NCBI RefSeq assembly: GCF_023091745.1
Contig: NC_068920.1
Coordinates: 8,390,932 to 8,454,931 of the forward strand
Length of the DNA: 64,000 nucleotides
From: Budorcas taxicolor
Lineage: Eukaryota; Chordata; Mammalia; Artiodactyla; Bovidae
Direction of reading: 5' to 3'
Made by a program: the position numbers and the translations under genes. The notes below the pieces were generated by a model that saw nothing but the letters and a program-made list of their open reading frames with translations, had not been told where the DNA came from and did not search any database. Below are positions 58,461 to 64,000 of this stretch, piece after piece; position 1 is the stretch's first letter, and each line of letters opens with the position of its first letter.

Positions 58461-58800
58461 TTTTTTTTCCCACTTTATTTTTTAAATTGAAGGATAATTG
58501 CTTTACAGAATTTTGTTGTTTTCGGCCATACGTCAACAAGAATCAGTCATCGGTGTCCCCTCCCTCCTGAACCTCCCTTGCATCTCCCTCTCCACCCCAC
58601 CCCTCTAGACTGTCACAGAGCCCCTGTTCGGGTTTCCTGAGTCACACAGCAGATTCCCGTTGGCTATCTGTTTTGCATGAGGTGCAGTAAGTTTCCACCT
58701 CACTCTCTCCGTACATCTCTCCTTCCCCACCCCTCACGTCCTTGGGCATGTTCTCTATGTCTGTTTATCCACTGCTGTTCTATCTCACTAACACTGTTTT
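58461..58800 (-). mobile_element. Artiodactyl L1 3' UTR fragment
   Basis: The stretch cactttattttttaaattga, then aaggataattgctttacaga, then cctcccttgcatctccctct, resembles reverse L1 3' UTR of artiodactyl subfamilies. Confidence 0.6.
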
Positions 58801-58844
58801 TTAAAAAAAGGAAAAGAGAACATATATATAAACAATTACTATGG

Positions 58845-58960
58845 ATATAAGTTTGAGCAAACTCAGGGAGATGGCGATGGACAGAGAAGCCTGGTGTGCT
58901 GTAGTTCATGGGGTCACAAAGAGTTGGACACGACTTAGCAACTGAACAATAACAAAACAA
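58845..58960 (+). mobile_element. BovB/ART2A 3'-end fragment
   Basis: Forward 3' end: gagcaaactcagggagatgg, then gacagagaagcctggtgtgc, then gagttggacacgacttagca, then aactgaacaataacaaaac. Confidence 0.88.
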
Positions 58961-60521
58961 TTATTGATTTTCCAACTTCGTTCCTGGGTGGAGTCAGAAT
59001 CTGGAAGATCCTGGCCCACAGTGTCTCCTCCAACTGTGCAGACCCTCCCCAAGACCCTGCCACCCCAGCAGCTCTGAACGCCTCTCCTGCTGGCTGCCTC
59101 ACCTTGTCTGGGAGCCTAATGCTCCAGCTTGACCGTTTCACTACTTGTCCAAAATATAGAGGCTGGTGGGGATTGGAAAATCACATTTGAGTTAAAATGT
59201 GGGGGATGCCTGTCTCTGGACCCTAAATAAGTCCAGTTCCTGCCAAGTTCAAAGCTCACCTAGATCACAACTTGGTGTAGTTGGAGGCTGGGTGGCTGGA
59301 TGAGTCCCCATGTAATGGATTGAGAGGCTGTTTGAGGTGGTTGGAGCAATTAAGAGAGTCAAAATAAAGCCAACATTTTTATATTACTTTTAAAGATTAT
59401 TTTCCTGACTTTAGAAGTGGTATATGCTTATTGAAGAATATTTTAGAACGGTGCTTCTTCGTTTCTACTATTACTCACTAAGGCTTATTCGGAATGTGTC
59501 CCTGCTATAGACCTTGAACTAAGTTGGAGCCCAGGAATCTGCCTTTTTTAAAAAATCCGGGAGGTTCTTAGGCATGTTGAGCTTTTACCGCCATCTGTTT
59601 TGAACACACACACACGCAAACGATAAAGAAGAAGCAACACGCGTCTCTGTCTCTTCGGATGGCCGCTGCCTCTTCCCTGCAGCAGCCGCCCCCGTGCTTG
59701 CTGTCCCTCCGCGTTCACAAGTCGAGTCCGTATTGGGCTTGTAGTTTGGCGCCTGCTCCCCCTCTCCCCTGTTTATGCTACATCCTGAGTGCTTTCTCAC
59801 AGCGCTAACATTCTCCAGAAACAGAATGATCAGACATCCGGTCCTCAGTCATCTCACCCTGTGTCACTTTAGAAAACGTGTCCCGGGGCGTGGGCCTCCT
59901 TGTCTCCCGCGGCACCCTGCTCTGTAGATTAGCAGGAGTTCCAGCTTGAGGGGATTCGCGTGGCTTTCTTCTCTGGGTAGGTTCATAGGAAGGGAACATA
60001 ATTTGGTATCTTCTTCGTTTCATATGCAGATAATTTAATAGCCAGATGACTTATGAATTACTTTGTTTGGACTTTCCAGAAAGTATCCATTTTTAGTTTA
60101 GCATAAGTGGATACAGTTGTTGTAAACCACCTCACGCCTGCATCTGGGCCCGTTCCCTGCTGCTGGACATTACAGTCGGTTAGTCTCTGGCAGGTTCCTG
60201 TATCTTAGATAGAAGATTGTTTTGTATTTAATTTTACCCTAGATTACTAGTCATTAAGAGGTAATTAAAAATATTTGAAAAATCTTTCTTTTTCCATGTT
60301 TCGTGTGAATCGCTACCGTGAGGGTGTGCAACTTAATGAGCATCAGCTACAGCATGACTTAGTGGTTCATTTCCTTCAAACAGCAATAATCATCATTATA
60401 ATATTTATCAGTCTACGTACTTTTCAAGTTCTATATGACCACTTTGTATCAAGAGACTTGTCAGTCAGAAATAAACCGAGTTATCTTCAGAATACCTAAA
60501 AGCAGTAACTCTAGATTCCCT

Positions 60522-60880
60522 TTGTTGTTCAGTCGCTAAGTTGTATCCAACTTTTGCAACCCCATGGACTGCAGCACGCCAGGCTTCCCTGTCCTTCACT
60601 GTCTCCTGGAGTTTGCTCAAACTTATGTCCATTGAGACAGTGACGCCATCCAGCCATCTCGGTTGTCCTCTCCCCCTCCTGCCCTCCGTCCTTCCCAGTA
60701 TCAGAGTCTTTTCCAGTGAGTCAGCTCTTCGTGTTAGGTGACCAAAGTCTTGGAGCTTCAGCTTCAGCATCAGTCCTTCCAGTGAATATTCAGGGTTGAT
60801 TTCCTTTAGGATGGACTGAGTTAATCTTCTTGGAGTCCAAGGGACTCTCAAGCACCTCAAGCACCACAACTCAATCACAA
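60522..60880 (-). mobile_element. BovB LINE 3' end upstream of exon 3
   Basis: Reverse BovB C-terminal RT and 3' end. The minus frame reads [20 protein letters not shown] and later [10 protein letters not shown]. It lies about 95 bp upstream of the exon 3 acceptor and ends before the polypyrimidine tract. The 202-codon minus frame (60,465-61,073) runs from the antisense of exon 3 into this element and is a chance fusion. Confidence 0.9.
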
Positions 60881-60954
60881 ATTTCTGAGAAAGAAACCTG
60901 CAAGCAGCTTGGTGCTTTTTCCTTAAGGAGTAATTCGCTTGCAGAAACACTGGA

Positions 60955-61270
60955 CGCCCCCCTTTCGTGGCAGATGCCAGAGATGCAGAGCAACCGAGCA
61001 AGGACAAGGTGGCGCACGCCCTGTCTGTGCACGGCAGCGCCAGGCCGATGCTGGAGGTGAGGGCGCAGGCCACGCACCCGTCCGTGCGGGGCCCCTGGGC
61101 GGGGGCCGGCCAGGCAGCGTGCGCTCGGCAGCGACAGCTCCGGGCCCTGGCTGCGCTGAGCCTCGCTTGGCCACGCCTGGGCCTGGGCCTCGGGCTGGGC
61201 TGGGCCGGCAGGGGGTGCTTCTTGTTCTCACCACCCTCCTGTTATGTCACCACCTTGACTTTCTCGGCTG
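60955..61270 (+). promoter_or_regulatory. Small intragenic CpG-rich island at exon 3
   Basis: CpG and G+C density rises sharply just before exon 3 and falls by about 61,270 (for example gcacccgtccgtgcggggcc, gcgtgcgctcggcagcgaca). It could be an intragenic CpG island or the footprint of a conversion hotspot. No initiator elements are obvious. Confidence 0.6.
60974..61056 (+). CDS. DUSP22: DUSP22 coding exon 3
   Basis: An 83-nt exon; with the last base of exon 2 it encodes 28 residues (19-46): [20 protein letters not shown] followed by GSARPMLE. It enters in phase 1 and ends at a codon boundary (gag|gtgagg). Human as I recall it reads DARDAEQLSKNKVTHILSVH-DSARPMLE, so the differences are L26P, N29D, T32A, I34A and D39G. 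I34 lies in a hydrophobic strand and D39 in a conserved turn, so some of these changes could affect folding. All are A/T-to-G/C changes. The acceptor is cgcccccctttcgtggcag. The exon lies in a small CpG-rich peak. The following exon (GVKYLCIPAAD in human) is not found up to 64,000, and the catalytic loop is in later exons. No stop or frameshift is present, so a functional gene, a fast-evolving gene or a young pseudogene are all possible. Confidence 0.88.
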
Positions 61271-64000
61271 AACGCCGAAGAACAGGCTGATGCAGTGTTT
61301 CCCGCTAGATTTTAAGGACATCTAAAACCTATTTTCATTCCTTTCAAAATCACCTCCTGTTTTAGAATCCCAAAGATTTCGTGCTGCTCGTTTCCTGCCT
61401 TCTTTTTCCATTTGCACTCAACTCTCATTTGCGCCTCGGAGGACAGAGATTTCCTAGTGCTTCCTAGAGATTTCCTAGTGCTTCTCTCTGCAGACAGTCA
61501 GTGAAGAAGCTGTTGTTGTGTTTCAGGTTTTAAAGTAAGTAGGATGTGTCTGCCTGTACACTGATTCCAAAAACATCTTCAGTTTTACCCTAATGGATGG
61601 TTTGAGCTGTTGGCTGGGGGCACAGTCTCTCACTATTTATTAGCCTTGACAAAGCCCAAGCTACCTCTTTTCAGAAAACAGTGTGAATATGGTTGTGCAG
61701 TGTGTGTGTGTGTGTGTGTGTGTTTCTATTTCAGGGTGGGGTATTGGAAGGGAGGTGTGGCTCATTCTGGAAGAGCCACATTCGTGTGGCTCATCATTCA
61801 AGCAGGTTTCACTAAAATTCATATTATACAAGAGTAGGTAATATATTCTAATTTCAAAGGTATCAGTTTTACCTGGCCATTAGAGCTGCCGGATTTCAGT
61901 CAGTGTCCAAAAAGATGAGAACTTGGAGTAATAAGCAGTTCAGCTGGCATCGCCGTAAGAGGGCCGCAGGAGCCGAACAGGCTCTGGCTCTGGATCCGAG
62001 CTCGCAGTTCCCTCTGCTGCTTTGGCTCGTGGTTTTGTTAAGGCCCTATCATCTGTGCTGCAGCATGGTTTCATTGGAAACCACAGCAACAAAGCATCAT
62101 TGTTTCGGAGGCTGACATCTCCTTTGAAAATAGGTATCCGTTTTCCATGTATCAACAATAGTTTGTTAAACACACGGCCAAGCGATGGCCTCGGTGATAA
62201 GCTAAATGTAAGCTGGTCATGACTGACTTCCTCTTCAATCACAAGATGAGGCTTAGGTTTCCTTTATTTTAATAAACTGCATCAACGTCCTGCCTACCCT
62301 GACCCTCCAGGCTGCCTCGTGGCGTTGTACCCCACTGCCCACAGCCGCCATCACATAGGAAGCCAGCCAGGAGTCTGTGCCACCTCCACTTCTGCCCACA
62401 GAGCTGGCCTTCAAGTCTCGGAGGAAAGAGCCCCACCCTCGCTTGTCCCACCCCCACTTTACACACAGGAGCAAGGGCTGGAGGGCTGGCGAGTGGAGCC
62501 CGTGCGATTGCACCCTGGTGTAAGCAGAACACTGCTGATGTAAGAGTGTCAGTGCCCTGGGCAGACTGTGTCCCTCACCAGCCGTGACTGCGTGTCCTCT
62601 TTACTCTCTGTGAGAAGCAAGGGGCGCTGTGCCTTTTCCCCATGAGACTGCCTTTTTCATCCAGAGATGTCCTGTTTCAGGCCTTGGGTGCTGTTATTAT
62701 CTCACTCAGTAAGTACTTTCCTGTGATCTCATGTTGCTTCAAGTTAGACCTGTTTTATAGCATAACATAGTTTGTCACTGTCCTTCTTATTTTATTCATT
62801 TTTAACTTCACGAGGGATTCATGAGTATGTTCTTATTTTAAACATTAAAGCAATAGATTCTCTGATTGCACAAGTGGGAAAAACAGGCATTAAAGTGATG
62901 TGAGTGAGCCTGCTCGCCTTCAGGGAGTGGACAGAGGGAGTCTGCCAGGGTCCCGAGAGCTCTCGACCTTCCCTGAGCCCTTTACCTGACGCGTGAATGT
63001 AGTCGTCTCTCTTAAATCCCAAACTCAGTTCCAGAAGCCCTAGTCTCTCTAGGCTGAGACGAGTCTGGGAAGTCGTCTCCACGTTGTGCTCTCCCTGACC
63101 CTTGGAGAAGAGCAGGACCGGGATGGGGTCAAAGGGACGAGCATGTGCCGTGCTGAGAGGCAGCCTGGCGAGGGCAGGCGGGACAGGGCACAGGAGACGA
63201 CAGGGCCGCTACCTCCTTCCCTGTGTGGGGTCTTCAAGGCCCAGAGTGTTTATGGGATGTGCCCCAGCTTTCTCTGGGCAGACCCAGGCTGGGGCGGGCC
63301 AGACGTAGGGAGGCAGTTACTGTCTAAAACTGAGAGGTTTGGGTCCTGACACATCCCAGTGGAAGCTCTAGGCATCTGGAGACTCTGGCTGGGGGAGTGC
63401 CAAGTCATGCCTCCTGGCGGGGCCCTGCCTCCACGGGACCACCTGCTCATCACCAGGGCCCGGGAGCCCAGCCCGCACAATGGCAGCGTCCTGGCTGCTG
63501 TGGCGTAACCGGACCCGGGGCCTAGCACATCACCTCTAGCAAGTGGCAGAGCTCGGGAGGGGCCATTGCCTTGTAGCTTAATTTCAAATAGGAATTAAGC
63601 CCAAACCGTAACTATAACGTTGAAGGAGGAACATCCCTTCCTCTGACTCCATGTTGAGGGCCGGGCAGGGGAGCTGCTTCTGCTGAAAACATTTCCCTTT
63701 TTTGTGAGATGTGTCTTCAGTGCCTACTGGTTGCTCCAGATTTGAGGGGGTGGTGAAAACTGCTGTCACAAAGACAGCGCTCTTTCAAATCAGAAACCCC
63801 ATGTTGTTTGTAGGTGCTGAGGAAGTAATATTGAGCAATGCAAGGTTTCTCCCTTCCCCTGAGAAAAGAACCAGAGGCCTGTCTTTCTAATGTAAGAATT
63901 TCAGAGTTTGTTTCATTTTTCGTGTTGGTATTTAACCAGAGCACCTGCAGGAAGCAACTATTTTCCACTTTTAACAAAAATACTTTTAAAGTATTCTCAT
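61057..64000 (+). other. DUSP22: DUSP22 intron 3, incomplete
   Basis: From the exon 3 donor to the end of the window. It includes a (TG)n tract at 61,701-61,723 and a short duplication of gagatttcctagtgctt near 61,446-61,485. The rest is unassigned, and the short open frames on both strands have no domains. No exon 4 sequence was found by reading. Confidence 0.6.
61701..61723 (+). repeat. (TG)11 microsatellite
   Basis: An uninterrupted tg run in intron 3, likely length-polymorphic. Confidence 0.95.

Larger units (their letters stand above)
56300..60973 (+). other. DUSP22: DUSP22 intron 2
   Basis: 4,674 bp between the exon 2 donor (gtgagtt) and the exon 3 acceptor (cgcccccctttcgtggcag). It contains L1 fragments and BovB-derived pieces, listed separately. 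The remaining stretches (56,720-58,330 and 58,960-60,520) hold no recognised gene. Confidence 0.8.

Noticed and set aside
56266..61056. Assignment to DUSP15 instead of DUSP22
   Set aside because: Exons 2 and 3 read ILPGLYIGNFK and DARDAEQ…SVH…SARPMLE, which fit DUSP22; DUSP15 has VLPGLYLGNFI and DAKDLDQ.
60465..61073. 202-codon minus frame over exon 3
   Set aside because: A chance fusion of antisense DUSP22 exon 3 and BovB C-terminal sequence.

Overview
This window looks like nuclear DNA of a ruminant, most likely a bovid. It is dense in ruminant-specific retroposons: Bov-tA and ART2A-type SINEs with the recurring 3' tail gagtcggacacgactgagcg, BovB LINEs with recognisable endonuclease and reverse-transcriptase frames, and CHR-2 type SINEs. 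Older mammalian repeats (L1, L2, MIR, MLT1 LTRs, MER5A, MER20) lie around them. Nothing in it looks bacterial, viral or organellar.

Positions 1-45,900 hold no protein-coding gene that I can recognise. The block is a mosaic of nested repeats with four notable simple-repeat loci: a 46-bp minisatellite at about 6,811-6,980, a G-rich/GA-rich tract at 13,610-13,683, a 31-bp minisatellite at about 36,835-37,282, and a roughly 1.4-kb CA/TCA microsatellite at about 42,867-44,302. The largest repeat complex (15,370-27,720) contains two rearranged BovB elements. One has its 5' part inverted (a twin-priming structure) and is itself split by an ART2A insertion.

Positions 45,930-47,620 form a CpG island. 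It starts the only gene I can identify: the 5' part of a dual-specificity phosphatase gene matching DUSP22 (JKAP/JSP-1), plus strand. Three coding exons are visible: exon 1 at 46,802-46,822, exon 2 at 56,266-56,299 and exon 3 at 60,974-61,056. They encode the first 46 residues of the roughly 184-residue protein. Splice sites and intron phases (0, 1, 0) join cleanly. The later exons, with the catalytic HCxxGxxRS loop, must lie beyond the window.

The gene is unusual. The expected ATG is GTG in an otherwise ideal Kozak context. Every amino-acid difference from the human protein as I remember it, nine base changes in exons 1 and 3, is from A/T to G/C. Exon 3 sits in a small CpG-rich peak, and an L1 fossil 11 bp downstream of exon 2 has also become CpG-rich. 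Together this suggests GC-biased gene conversion in a highly recombining, probably subtelomeric, region. A decaying or duplicated copy and an assembly error are the alternatives. I found no previously undescribed multi-gene system; the DUSP22 5' end and the rearranged BovB elements are the points of most interest.
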